64,000 bases of DNA from Parietichytrium sp. I65-24A (taxonomy: Eukaryota; Sar; Bigyra; Thraustochytrida; Thraustochytriidae): contig BLSF01000067.1 of NCBI GenBank assembly GCA_012862575.1, positions 62,001 to 126,000 on the forward strand, read 5' to 3'. The notes beneath the pieces were generated by a model. That model ran no database searches and was not told where the DNA came from. It saw nothing but the letters and a program-made list of their open reading frames with translations. The position numbers and the translations under genes are program-made. Shown one piece after another: positions 1 through 10,012 of the stretch; the stretch's first letter is position 1; every line of letters begins with the position of its first letter.

Positions 1-16
1 AGGAGAAATTTCTGTG

Positions 17-526
17 NNNNNNNNNNNNNNNNNNNNNNNNNNNNNNNNNNNNNNNNNNNNNNNNNNNNNNNNNNNNNNNNNNNNNNNNNNNNNNNNNNNN
101 NNNNNNNNNNNNNNNNNNNNNNNNNNNNNNNNNNNNNNNNNNNNNNNNNNNNNNNNNNNNNNNNNNNNNNNNNNNNNNNNNNNNNNNNNNNNNNNNNNNN
201 NNNNNNNNNNNNNNNNNNNNNNNNNNNNNNNNNNNNNNNNNNNNNNNNNNNNNNNNNNNNNNNNNNNNNNNNNNNNNNNNNNNNNNNNNNNNNNNNNNNN
301 NNNNNNNNNNNNNNNNNNNNNNNNNNNNNNNNNNNNNNNNNNNNNNNNNNNNNNNNNNNNNNNNNNNNNNNNNNNNNNNNNNNNNNNNNNNNNNNNNNNN
401 NNNNNNNNNNNNNNNNNNNNNNNNNNNNNNNNNNNNNNNNNNNNNNNNNNNNNNNNNNNNNNNNNNNNNNNNNNNNNNNNNNNNNNNNNNNNNNNNNNNN
501 NNNNNNNNNNNNNNNNNNNNNNNNNN
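17..526. other. Assembly gap (run of N)
   Basis: All 510 bases are N. Whatever gene precedes position 527 is hidden here, so the first coding remains on the right of the gap lack their 5' part. Confidence 0.99.
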
Positions 527-825
527 ATGGCGTCGGAAACGACATCGCAGACTTTGCAAATCGCATTTTAGGTCATTTCGCTCGACTCTAGAGGTAGTCT
601 TGTTTGTGTTTTCTCGTCGACCAGACGCAAAATTTCATCAAGAGCCTCCGTCGCGTGACTTTCGCCTTGCCAAAACCTCAATGATGTAGAGAATGGTGTC
701 GAAAGGCATGATGACGATGAGAATGTATCACCTTTCTGGAGTTCCGCCAAATTTACAGTGGAGTTCATGAAATTGAACTCTGCCGATGCTGTCGCTCAAC
801 TAGAGAGGTTCTGCTTTGAAGCATT

Positions 826-975
826 AGCGAAGAGGACGAATGTCAAGACTCAAGTTTCCTTCCTGGTCTTCTTGCTGACGATGAAAATGTCACAGCGAGC
901 GAGCCAACGAAGATGCGTCGATTGGACTCAGTGTCAGACACAGCCGTTGACAATGCCGTCTCAATGTCTTTGTAA
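826..975 (+). CDS. Possible terminal exon of an unidentified gene
   Basis: From about 826 a frame reads 49 codons to a TAA at 973-975. It is acidic and serine-rich, including SSFLPGLLADDENVTASEP, a short basic KMRRLD and a tail SVSDTAVDNAVSMSL. The composition looks like real protein and unlike the neighbouring frames. It is preceded by ...GCATTAG, a possible 3' splice site. Upstream, another plus-strand frame (about 695-835) contains a similar HDDDENVSPFWSS stretch and may be an earlier exon or a diverged repeat. The rest of the gene would lie in or beyond the gap. No family is recognised. Confidence 0.28.
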   Translation, partial: SEEDECQDSSFLPGLLADDENVTASEPTKMRRLDSVSDTAVDNAVSMSL

Positions 976-1048
976 AAATTCAAAATTCAAATTACAGTCA
1001 AATGTTAAAATAAAGCCTGGGCATCTCTAGTTAATACGAGGAATAACC

Positions 1049-1345
1049 ATGGCTAATTATTCCGAAACAACTCCTTTGCGTTCCGCACTTGCTCCGTGTT
1101 CTGGTCCTAGACTTTGGTTTTGGGTGTATTTATCACCCTTACCTATTCTCATTTATACGGCTGCGTTAATACGAATTGGGTTTCGCAAGCCGTGTCATAG
1201 TACTTGTCTTATGCATTCTTACTCGATTGTCTTAATAAGCTTTTTTATAGGAATATATTGCGCTATACGATTACAAGACATGGGGAATTATATTACTGGT
1301 TTCATCTGGCCCTTTTACCTTGCAAAATTTGTCCTCTTCAATTAG
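1049..1345 (+). CDS. Small multi-span membrane protein (DUF3429/TMEM69-like?)
   Basis: 98 residues from an ATG in good context (ACCATGG). Two or three hydrophobic segments are visible: about residues 24-44 (WFWVYLSPLPILIYTAALI), 58-75 (YSIVLISFFIGIYCAI) and 82-97 (YITGFIWPFYLAKFVLF). The spacing, with a histidine/tyrosine pair just before the second segment, resembles DUF3429 (TMEM69) inner-membrane proteins, but those are usually about 140 residues or longer, so this would be truncated. The region is more AT-rich than neighbouring genes. The family link is a resemblance by eye only; a chance ORF or decayed copy is possible. Confidence 0.35.
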   Translation: MANYSETTPLRSALAPCSGPRLWFWVYLSPLPILIYTAALIRIGFRKPCHSTCLMHSYSIVLISFFIGIYCAIRLQDMGNYITGFIWPFYLAKFVLFN

Positions 1346-1611
1346 CCCTATCTCTACAATTGCAGTAAGAGTTGCAAGTTATAAGGTTCTGACCTCTCAA
1401 TATCATCAAACTGAAAAGTCTGAGAAGGAAGAAGTTGGAGACAGCAGCCAACAACGTCAAGTCTTTGGTCTTTGGTCTTGGGTTTTTCGGGGCGTGCGGG
1501 GAAGATTTGGTGTAAAGTGTGCAAGTTTATACACGGTCAAGCGAAGATCTGAGGCGGCTGGAGTGCCTGAGGGCTGCCAGATAGGTGGCGCACAAGACGC
1601 CTCGTGGAGAA

Positions 1612-2798
1612 ATGGCTGCCACGGGGCAGGAAAAGTACGAGCTGCAGAGAGAGGTCGGGAGAGGAGCTTTCGGGGAGGTGTATCTTGCGGAGCGCAAGGA
1701 AGATGGTCTGAAAGTTGCAATCAAGAAAATGAAGCGGTCTTCAGGAATTGCTGGAATTGACTGGACTGCGCTGAGAGAGGTCAAGTTGCTGCAAGAGATC
1801 AAACATCCGAACGTTGTGGAGGTGAGTTACAGTAGATTTGCCTGTTTTGGCTCTCTCGCCAACTCTACGTTTTGCTAAAGATATGAAATATTTGCAGCTG
1901 GTCGACGTGTACGCGCTAAAGGATAGTATGAACATGGTGATGGAGTTTTGCCCTTTTGACATGAAGAAGGTTATTGACAACAGAAGTATCCTCTTGTCCG
2001 AGAACCACATCAAAGCATACATGAAAATGACACTGCAAGGTCTTGAAGCCGTTCACAACATGTGGGTATTACATCGCGTAAGTGATCTTCGATTCGATAG
2101 GTTGGGTCTGCATGCTGGTTTACAGAGGATCAAGCGCCAACGAACAAGCGATTGAATTGTGAATCTTCAGGATATGAAACCGGATAACTTGCTTATCGGT
2201 GAGGATCGTCAGATCAAAGTCGCTGATTTTGGTCTTGCCGCCATGTACGCGGAGCCGGACGAGGAGGACTCGTACAAAGTTGTAACCCTGTAAGTCCCCT
2301 TCCTTTCTTGTCGTTCACCCCGACTAGTTTATGGTTCTAACGTTTGAATTGCGATGGGGAACTTTGGGTAGGCCGTACCGAGCACCGGAGCTTTTATTTG
2401 GGGCGCGGGAATACGGCGTAGGCGTTGACATTTGGTCTGCAGGATGTATAATGGCCGAGTTGATGACACGTCTCATATTTTTGCCGGGCATGTCGGAAGA
2501 GGATCAATTAGGGAAAATATTTTTTATGTTTGGAACGCCTACTGAGAAGGAATGGCCAAAAATGCGCTCTTTACCCAAATACGCAGCCTATCAGCCCAAA
2601 GCAGGCGTCTCGCTCAAAGACAGATTTGGGGCGTACAGCAAAGATGCTGTAGACTTGGTCACCCAACTCATGAAACTAAACCCTCGAGACCGCCCAAACG
2701 CAACAGAAGCTTTACAGCACCCATTCTTCACTTCAACAGCAAACCCCGCCACACCCATTGAGGAGCTGCCCTATGATGTTTTTGTAAAAAAAAAGTAA
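1612..2798 (+). CDS. CDK7: Cyclin-dependent kinase 7-like protein kinase
   Basis: Four exons, 1612-1821, 1898-2077, 2171-2289 and 2372-2798, give 311 residues; all introns are GT-AG (76, 93 and 82 nt). The start ATGGCTGCC precedes the glycine loop GRGAFGEV. VAIKK holds the catalytic lysine, HRDMKPDN (split by intron 2) is the catalytic loop, and DFGLA starts the activation segment. CDK7-type signatures are GIDWTALREVKLLQEIKHPN, HIKAYMKMTLQGLE, LLFGAREYGVGVDIWSAGCI and FGTPTEKEWP. CDK7 with cyclin H and MAT1 activates cell-cycle CDKs and phosphorylates the RNA polymerase II tail in TFIIH. Oddity: the activation segment reads VVTLPYRAPE, with proline where CDKs have tryptophan, and lacks the usual threonine (SYKVVT). 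The proline lies just after the intron 3 acceptor, so a cDNA would settle it. Confidence 0.88.
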
Positions 2799-2863
2799 GC
2801 CATTTAGGTTTCGTCGAAACATGTCCTTTCGAGTCATGGTCTGCTCCCTGGGTAATTTAGATG

Positions 2864-4324
2864 TCAGTTTAACGCTCGTCTCGAGACGACAATTACAGTA
2901 TTTTCATCGCAAATATCATGCACGAAGTCTTCGTCCGAGAGCTCAAATCCCTCGGCGTCTTTCAACACAACTTGGTCCGCACCCTCCCTGACGATTTCTT
3001 CCCGAAGTTCGCGGACGGTCATTCGCGAAGGCAAAACTTTCATCACCTTCTCTCCTTTGAGAGTCATGACTTTGCATTTTCGTTTCGTCCCGTCCCGTTG
3101 CCTGTCCACACGAGAATGAGGCTTGATGGGCGGTAGCACTTCAATGCTGACCCCTTGGGTCCCGGCGAGCAACAGGCACTCCATTCCCTGGCAGGGAGGC
3201 TTAGGGGCTGGCGGCGAACCTCTCTTCACAGTGACAACCAAAGTCGCTGGTTTCGGGCCGCTTGGAAAGCGGAACCCGTTGCCATCTAGAGGAACAAGGG
3301 TCATATTCAGTACAGAGGCGACTCTGATGGAGCTCACGTTTAGTTGTACCACAGGATCGTGCCGTGAAACCTGCGCCACGGCGTCGAGCACCAATGTTTG
3401 CCCATCATTATCCGCATTGGGAGAAGACAGATCCAAAGGAATGGCACTCATGATTACCTGCACTTTCTCGGAGGATGGTATCGACTCTGGATCCAAGACG
3501 AGCTCCACGGTATTCACCGAGTCGGTCAAGAGGGCCTGTGCTCCGAACGGCGGCTCCAGGACTTTGACACTCTTCATGTTCTGTTCCCTCTGCTTAACGG
3601 AAAAGCTAGTTGACACTGCTCTTGCTCCCTGAAGCACGACGCCTTTCTGATCGGAAAGAAACGCTTCGAGTTGGTAGTTCCCGTCTTTAACGCCTTGAAG
3701 AAAAAGAGGTTCACCAGAGAGAATCTGCGCTACCGGTATAGCCCCGACAAGCGCGCTGTTGAGTTTGACTGCTATTGAGGTTCCGCCCCAGTCTGCACCA
3801 GACAGGTCGGAGTGAATGCTGGCAGAAATCGGTACGCTCGGCCACTCCATCACCTGGCCTCCGAGAGGGCTATCCAGCGAGACACTGATGTTTGGTGTAA
3901 TCAGGTGAGGGTTCATATAAAAGCGAATTTGTAGTTCTCCAATCTTCTCGTGCTGCAGCAAGATTGATTGCATGCCCGGAGCTCGCAACGTGACGGAGAT
4001 CACCGACCTGTTGCGTTCAATCTTGATTGGTGCCGGGAACTCTGACCCGCCAAGCGATTGCGAGACAGTGGCGCGTAATGCGTCAACATGATCTTCGTGA
4101 ACTACTAATTCGACTTGTCTAGCATGCACGACGTGCGCGTTCGTCTGCCCGCTCCGCTTCATGCACCATCCTTTCGGCTCCAACAGCACGCCGCACCAGT
4201 CCCCGTCACCCTTCTGTTTCGTCTCAGCAGGACACGTTTGGCCGGTGCACACTTCCGAGGCGCATACTTTGCTCCCCAACTCGGCCAAGAGCCCCAGCGC
4301 CAACAGACCGTTGCCGAGCCTCAT
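2864..4324 (-). CDS. Secreted protein of unknown function
   Basis: 486 residues, no intron. The start chosen is the first ATG (4324), which gives a signal peptide: MRLGNG followed by a Leu/Ala-rich core and a cleavage site near VCAS. An N-terminal Cys-rich patch (about residues 24-55: CTGQTCPAE, DWCGVLLEPKGWCMK) is followed by beta-rich, low-charge sequence to about residue 400. A basic PHSRVDRQRDGTKRKCK stretch then leads to a C-terminal 70-residue acidic segment (VRELREEIVREGADQVV, DEDFVHDICDENTVIVV) that could be a ubiquitin- or CIDE-like fold. No family is recognised. Its 3' end lies 65 bases from that of the CDK7-like gene (convergent). Confidence 0.72.
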   Translation of the reverse strand: MRLGNGLLALGLLAELGSKVCASEVCTGQTCPAETKQKGDGDWCGVLLEPKGWCMKRSGQTNAHVVHARQVELVVHEDHVDALRATVSQSLGGSEFPAPIKIERNRSVISVTLRAPGMQSILLQHEKIGELQIRFYMNPHLITPNISVSLDSPLGGQVMEWPSVPISASIHSDLSGADWGGTSIAVKLNSALVGAIPVAQILSGEPLFLQGVKDGNYQLEAFLSDQKGVVLQGARAVSTSFSVKQREQNMKSVKVLEPPFGAQALLTDSVNTVELVLDPESIPSSEKVQVIMSAIPLDLSSPNADNDGQTLVLDAVAQVSRHDPVVQLNVSSIRVASVLNMTLVPLDGNGFRFPSGPKPATLVVTVKRGSPPAPKPPCQGMECLLLAGTQGVSIEVLPPIKPHSRVDRQRDGTKRKCKVMTLKGEKVMKVLPSRMTVRELREEIVREGADQVVLKDAEGFELSDEDFVHDICDENTVIVVSRRALN

Positions 4325-5748
4325 TTGCCGCACATCTTTTTTCCTTCCAGCGGTTGCTCGCCGGCCTGCACGAGGGACGGTTTTAGTCGTGGAGCTTCTC
4401 GCTGCTTACTGGTCCCTACGTACCGGTACAGTTCGTCAGACGAATACATCGAACATCATTTGTCACGCACGGTTCTGGGCTGCGTGGCGTTGCGCTACAC
4501 GTACTGCGCACACACTGCCAGAGTTTAGCCGCAATCCTTTGGTCAGATCCAGAGATCGAGAGATCCAGAGTATCCAGAGATCCAGATCTGTCTGCACTGT
4601 CTTGCGCTCTCGCACAAATACTCTCGAGTACCGGTACCGGTACATGCTAATTCTGGTCACGGTCGTCACGGTATCTTTTTGGAAGGAGATCTTTCGTGAT
4701 CTTTCGCGTGAATTAATTATTTGGGAAAGAGGAAACTCCATAAACTCGCTGCTGAGTGCTGACAGTGAGGACTAGTACCGGTGTTGTCAAGTTCATGAGT
4801 TCACGACATCGCATTCGCATTCGCATTCGCACCCTTTGTGTTTGTGCTGACCAAGCTGTCCATTCGCAGTCGCCGCAGCGACGTCGTTGGCACTGCCAGT
4901 CGTCTCCACTGCGTCCAGCGTCCAGCGCGAAGCAAAGCAGACGGATGGGCTCTAGTCATGATGTTCATTGACTATGAGTATGAATCGATCACGAACGTCT
5001 GTGACGTTACGATCTTTTTGATTTCCATAAAGTCAAATTCAACCACGTGATCTCAACTCAAAAATAAAATTTGGAGCTGTAAAGTCTGGAAGGGGAAATG
5101 GGGAAAGGAATTTGCTTAGGTCTTTTCTTTTCTCCGTTTCTCTTTCTTCTTTCTTCCCAGCTACTTTTACTGTACGGGGGTTACTAATACGAGCGGTGTG
5201 AGGGAGGGATTGAGCTTTGGAACCTTCGCAGTACTCAGTGCTATGCGCCAGGTTACTGAGCACTAGTCCCTCGAAAATAAGTCACTTTTCTGAATTCTAG
5301 ACTTGCTCGCTAACTTGGCTAACCGGCGAGTACGAGTATCGACTGTGAATACTAAGCACTAGTGTACACTCACTCACCAGCGCACGTTGCCAGGTTTCTC
5401 CTACCTACGTTTCAGGAGCCTTTGTTGCCTTCAGGCGCCAATTCGGTTGATTCAGCGCAGATCCCGTCACTCAGGGCCCCCTGTGACGCGAAGGAGGTAA
5501 AGGAAGATTTAAGGTAGGGGGGCTACTTATATCTCCGGAAAGGAAGGAAGCTGGTTCCCGCGCTTTAAACTGCTGCGAAAGAGGCTGCCCGAGTATTGCG
5601 CATTTCCCGGACGAAGGAACATCAAGTGCGAAACGAGGAGCGTGAATAGCGTGAAGCGGGAACACGGCAGACAAGCGGGCCAGCGCGAAAGAGGCGAGAG
5701 AAGAGTGATTTGAGAGAGAGAGAGGACTGGTCGAGACAGGCTCTCTGT

Positions 5749-5787
<39 letters not shown>

Positions 5788-5986
5788 CACTGCACTCGGA
5801 CGGATTGGGGCGGTCTGAAGTCTAAAGTCTGAAGGCGACTTGGGCAAGCGGCGAAGCTGTTGACTGCCGGCAGCGGAATTGTCGTGAGGATAGACAAAGG
5901 GTTACGCGGGCAGCGCGAGCTGAGGTATTTGGTTTCCTGGAGAACGTTTGGTTCTTCTTCTTCGTGTTCTGGGAGAAGTCGGCGGC
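4325..5986. other. Intergenic region with simple repeats
   Basis: No convincing gene. It holds ATCCAGAG-type repeats (about 4550-4590), TACCGGTACCGGTAC (about 4628-4642), (GCATTC)n near 4810-4828, a GTACTCAGTGC motif at 5231, and a (GAGAGT)n tract at about 5749-5787 roughly 200 bases before the PP2C start. It is the divergent promoter space between the secreted protein and PP2C. Confidence 0.7.
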
Positions 5987-7024
5987 ATGTCACTGTGTTT
6001 GGTGCGGAGCGGCACGCGCGCCAGCAGACTTTGGCGGAATGCAGGTCCTCAGCCAGTAGGCTTGAAGGTCGCAGCACGCGCGATGGCTGGCCAACGGCGT
6101 TGGTATGGCAAACAGGGGCCGCAAGGTTCTTTGAAGGAAGAAACGATCCGAGTCGGCATACAACGCGTCAGCGAAGATGACAAAAATGCATCCGGGTATG
6201 ACGGACAAGTGATCTCCGAGCCGCTGATATATTCGGCTTCCTCTATCAAGGGGAGAAGGGGCTACATGGAGGATTTTCACGACGCTTGGGATCCAAGTCT
6301 CTCGGAGAGTCGCTTTTCGCTTTTCGGTGTTTACGATGGACACGCTGGCAAGAGGTGCTCCCACTTTTTGGAAGAGAACCTTCTTCCCACCCTTGCTTCT
6401 AATGAAGAGCTGTTGGAAAGTGACCCCGAACAGCATCTCTCCAGCACGTTTCAGAAGCTGGATGCTCAGTTTTGCAAGAAAGCCGAGAAGCATCAGTGGC
6501 TGGATGGCAGCGCGGCTGTGGTTGCATTGGTGGAGCGTGACGAGATCACTGGTTTGCCGCGATCACTTTGGGTGAGCAACGCCGGGGACTCAAGGGCTCT
6601 CATAGTCCGAAAGAGCGGCAAAGTGAAGCAAATGAACCGTGAGCACTCTCCGTATCTCCAGGACGAATACAATCGCGTCACCGAGGCTGGTGGAAAGATA
6701 TTGTTCCAAAACGATGCTCCACGGGTCGATGGATTTTTGGCGATGACTCGCGCGTTTGGAAACTACGCCTTGAAGCCATACGTATCTGCAACTCCAGAAA
6801 TCACTCACCGCAACTTGAGGAAAGACGATATGTATCTTTGCCTTGCGTCCGACGGTCTTTGGGAGGTTGTGTCCAATGAGGACGCAGCTTCATTTTTGCT
6901 GAATTATGGCGCACAGCTGGGGGTTATCCGTCTAGTTCAGCTTGCTTATGAGCGCGGATCGTCTGACAACATCACCGTGATGGCGGTGCGGCTAAACATG
7001 GTCAACGATCACCTGCCTTTTTGA
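5987..7024 (+). CDS. PP2C-type (PPM) serine/threonine phosphatase
   Basis: 345 residues, no intron. The order of PP2C motifs is complete: RRGYMEDFHDAW (metal-binding Glu/Asp), FGVYDGHAGKR (the DGH metal motif), LDGSAAVVAL, NAGDSRAL, EHSPYLQDEYNRV, GFLAMTRAFG, LASDGLWEVVSNEDA and SSDNITVMAVRL (final metal-binding Asp-Asn). It is a Mn2+/Mg2+-dependent phosphatase. The first ATG (5987) gives an N-terminus rich in Arg and hydroxylated residues and poor in acids (MSLCLVRSGTRASRLWR) for about 45 residues before the domain, as in mitochondrial presequences; targeting is inferred. It converges on the hypothetical gene at 7443, 418 bases away. Confidence 0.93.
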   Translation: MSLCLVRSGTRASRLWRNAGPQPVGLKVAARAMAGQRRWYGKQGPQGSLKEETIRVGIQRVSEDDKNASGYDGQVISEPLIYSASSIKGRRGYMEDFHDAWDPSLSESRFSLFGVYDGHAGKRCSHFLEENLLPTLASNEELLESDPEQHLSSTFQKLDAQFCKKAEKHQWLDGSAAVVALVERDEITGLPRSLWVSNAGDSRALIVRKSGKVKQMNREHSPYLQDEYNRVTEAGGKILFQNDAPRVDGFLAMTRAFGNYALKPYVSATPEITHRNLRKDDMYLCLASDGLWEVVSNEDAASFLLNYGAQLGVIRLVQLAYERGSSDNITVMAVRLNMVNDHLPF

Positions 7025-7442
7025 TCTGGCCAAGCATGCCTGTGTTGAGCAGGAAAAACCCTGTGCATTCCCTTGTGCAATACTTTTACTATCCGATCTA
7101 TTTTATTTCTTTCCTTCCTCGCTCGGGGTAAGGCCAGCGTCATCGAGTTCCTCGTACATGAGCTTCATTCGTCGCCATTGCGAGCTCGGACGTGATTGCT
7201 TGTAAAAAAAAAAGTCAATTGTTTCCATTAATTTACCCGCCATGATCTGTTCTGAAATTCGTGTCTCCCTCTTGCTACTGCTGCAAATGCTGCTCCTGTC
7301 GTTGTTGTGCTGCCGACAAACGTTTAAAGACAAGCAGGAAGTGCAAAAGTAGAAAGTCGACAAACGTCTAAAGACAAGCAGGGAAGTGCAAAAGTAGAAA
7401 ATAAAGAAAAAGATGGGCTTCATTCAGTGAGTTGTGTACATT
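7025..7442. other. Convergent intergenic space; possible small ORF
   Basis: It contains the 44-bp tandem duplication at 7314-7400. On the minus strand, a 46-codon ORF (7243-7103) ends in a protein-like, charged stretch RRMKLMYEELDDAGLTPSEE. It may be a small gene or a last exon, but a T10 run and the lack of clear splice partners leave it unproven. Confidence 0.45.
7314..7400. repeat. 44-bp tandem direct repeat, two copies
   Basis: Copy 1 (7314-7357) and copy 2 (7358-7400) both read CGACAAACGTYTAAAGACAA and continue through the same sequence, differing by one substitution and one or two indels. It lies beyond the 3' ends of two convergent genes. The near identity implies a recent duplication. 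Confidence 0.9.
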
Positions 7443-8048
7443 CTACTTTTTCTTTTCTGGAGGTGAGCCAAAGCCAGCAGGAATAACGCTGAGTCGAGGA
7501 TTGAGTTTTGGAGCTTCGGAAATAGCTTCATTGAGGTCCACGTGCTCCTTGATAGCGACGAGGGCGGTCTGGTAGCTGACCTTAGCGGCCTTGGAGACAA
7601 GCTGTGCCTTCCAAGGCTCTTCGGCGAGCATCTCCCAGCCGCACACAGAACCCCTTTCCAAGACCTCCTCCAATTGCTTTTTCTTGCCATCCTTGAGGTA
7701 TTCATTCGCAGCAATGACCGCGAGGACCTTTTCGCAAGTTCTCAACAGCCTGTCGGCAAGAGTGGGATCTTCGTCTTCTACAGACTTTGCAAGTTTAATG
7801 CCCTTCTCCAGGTTTCCCACGATCTCCTTCTTCTCTTCTTTACTCACAAGCGTCTCGTGATGCGTGTGCGTATACAAGACTCGCACTTTGTAGTCCGCCT
7901 TCTCGGCCATCTCCAGCGCATCGCTCGCCTCGTCGATTTTGGACATTGGCTCCACCGGCGCGTCCTCCTCATCGGACAATTTGGTGCTCAGCTGCGACTC
8001 AGCCTTGGACGCCCTTTTGGAGGCGCGCTTGGCGGACTTTCTATCCAT
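7443..8048 (-). CDS. Hypothetical charged protein
   Basis: 201 residues from ATG 8048, no intron. The N-terminus is a basic repeat (MDRKSAKRASKRASKAE), followed by an acidic stretch (SDEEDAPVEP) and then mostly helical, Lys/Glu/Ala/Leu-rich sequence (ALEMAEKADYKVRVLY, RTCEKVLAVIAANEYL). The C-terminus is PPEKKK. There is no signal peptide, membrane segment or recognised domain. The ORF extends upstream to 8159, but that part is Cys/Arg-rich and unlike the rest, so the ATG at 8048 is preferred. Function unknown. Confidence 0.6.
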   Translation of the reverse strand: MDRKSAKRASKRASKAESQLSTKLSDEEDAPVEPMSKIDEASDALEMAEKADYKVRVLYTHTHHETLVSKEEKKEIVGNLEKGIKLAKSVEDEDPTLADRLLRTCEKVLAVIAANEYLKDGKKKQLEEVLERGSVCGWEMLAEEPWKAQLVSKAAKVSYQTALVAIKEHVDLNEAISEAPKLNPRLSVIPAGFGSPPEKKK

Positions 8049-9571
8049 TCTGCTCGCCTTTTTCCTGTTCCCTCTTCCCTGTTCACGACAACACCGGAAA
8101 CACAAAAGCACCCCACGACCACAAACCAATCCGTATATCGGGCGGCTGGTCACAGGCAAATCAGCAGCGAGGCGTCGTGCGACCTTTGCGACCTTTGCAA
8201 CCTTTGCGGCGGGCTGTGCAAGGCGGTGCGTGTGTTTTATCGATCTCTCTCTCTCTCTCTCTTACCACTGTCGCACTTCTGTTTCTGTGTTTCTGTCCTC
8301 CACCACGCGAGGGAGTGAGCAACTAACTAGATACTAGTAGTGCAAGTGAAAGAGTGAGATAAGCTTATAGTGAGATCGTGAGAAGGTGGGTGTGCTACCT
8401 ACTGCTCTTACACAAACTGTAACGTACCGGTAAAACCTCTCAGGGCTTTCGGAGCTGACTTACTGTGCTGTGTGCACTGCGATAGGGATAGTATAGAGCT
8501 CTAGCTAGCTAGAGAAAAGCGGACGGTTTGTTTTTGTAGTTTTTGTAGTTTTTGAAGTTCGAGAGTTGGCTTGGTGCGATTGCACGAGTTTTCGTTGTTA
8601 TGATAGAGGTTGTGAGAGAGGTGGTGCGGTTGTGCCTAGTTTGACAGTGTACACTGCGGATTGTCGGAGTCAGAAGAGCAGTTGAGTTGGACCAGAATGT
8701 GATTTATAATACTCACATGGTACGCACAACAAAGTGCATACCAAGCCGTTAGGCCTCTCATAACGATATGATACACAATAGAACTAGCCAACGAGCTAAC
8801 TAACTCCCGGCCCCCACCTTCCATGTTTGTTAAACGGCTGTCTAGCTAATAGTGTAGTATGCCGTCCCCTGTCGTTTTGGCAGCGGAGCACGTCCACTTG
8901 TCCACGTGCCAACTATGTCATAGTACTACCTTTGCTCCAGAGATAAGGAGCGGTATCTACGTTCGTCTGTAGGTCTGGAAGCTTGTTGCAGGGTCGAGTT
9001 TTGGTGACGTTCAAGGAAGGAGAACCCAAAACAGATTGAGACTGAGTAACGGAGTACCTGCAGAGTACCCACAAGCTGAAATGGCTCAAGGCTCTCTCGA
9101 GATATCGAAAGCCCAGAGCCTCTGAGATGAAAGGCGTCAACGGATACGACTCATTACCGTTTATATCAGGGTTCAGAGGCTCTCAGAATCCACCATCGCA
9201 ATCAACTCGGAGAGATTAAAGCTCTGCAGCCCGAGATGCCGAATCGTTTGGCTCTCATAAGCTTTACTTTTCCTGTGAGGTTGAAGGAAGCCAGCCACCA
9301 ACAAGAGAAAAGAAAACGTTACGAGGCCCAACTGTCAAGTGAGATTGTCGATAGAATCTTGAAGGCAAAGGCCGGTGTTGCAACGTAGTGGGGTGCACAG
9401 TGGAGAAGACACATTGTTGATATTTATGATATGTGATAGGGAAACGCTCGTGACAGAGACCTGAAAACAAGCACGGCAGCAGACCAAAGACCAGAGACCT
9501 GGTTTCTGTAGCTACCAAGAAAGGTCCATGCAAACGTATTCAGTACGAGGTGATGGCGGAGGCATGTCGAC
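8049..9571. other. Intergenic region, no gene seen
   Basis: It holds CGACCTTTGCAACCTTTGCG-type short repeats (about 8177-8215), a (TC)n tract at about 8243-8262, TTTTTGTAG repeats near 8530-8555, and no ORF with protein-like composition. The right part (about 9100-9540) is plain sequence downstream of the mucin-like gene. Confidence 0.6.
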
Positions 9572-10012
9572 TTAGAACTCGTGCTTTGGGTTGACGGTTC
9601 CGGCGTTGTTGTCGCCGTTTTCCTCAAGGTCCTCTTCGGATGGCTTGAAGAATTTGATTCCTCCAACGATCATGATCACAGACAAGATGGTTCCACCAAT
9701 GATAGCTCCAATGAGTGCTCCTGTGGCAGCGCTCTTCTCTTCCTCAACTGGTGCTTCAGTTGCTTTGTCTGTTGGTGCTGCAGTCGCATTGGTGATGTTG
9801 GAAGGTGGCAAAGTTGGTTGCAAAGATGGGACAACCGTCACATTGGTGCTGTTGGTAGGTGGCAGAGTTGGTTCCAAAGTTGGGACAGACGTCACGTTCA
9901 CAGACGTTGGTGCAGCCGTCACGTTCACAGCCATTGTTGGTGCCGACGTCGAGTTCGTCGAGTTCTGCGCCAGCACAGCTGGGAGCACGAGGAGTGCGGC
10001 AGAAAACTTCAT
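9572..10012 (-). CDS. Mucin-like type I membrane protein with PT repeats
   Basis: 146 residues. The first ATG giving a signal peptide is 10012 (MKFSAALLVLPAVLAQ). The ectodomain (about residues 17-95) is almost only Asn, Ser, Thr, Pro, Ala and Val. It has many N-glycosylation sequons (NSTNST, NVTAAP, NSTNVTVV, NITNAT) and repeated PTLPP/APT units, suggesting a glycosylated stalk. One membrane span follows (about 104-127: ATGALIGAIIGGTILSVIMI), then a short acidic cytosolic tail (KPSEEDLEENGDNN) ending NPKHEF. It is probably a small cell-surface glycoprotein; ligand or role unknown. The biased composition makes homology uninformative. Confidence 0.75.
   Translation of the reverse strand: MKFSAALLVLPAVLAQNSTNSTSAPTMAVNVTAAPTSVNVTSVPTLEPTLPPTNSTNVTVVPSLQPTLPPSNITNATAAPTDKATEAPVEEEKSAATGALIGAIIGGTILSVIMIVGGIKFFKPSEEDLEENGDNNAGTVNPKHEF

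Noticed and set aside
568-768. 66-codon minus-strand ORF next to the assembly gap
   Set aside because: It overlaps plus-strand sequence with better protein character and has no domain; its short length gives no support.
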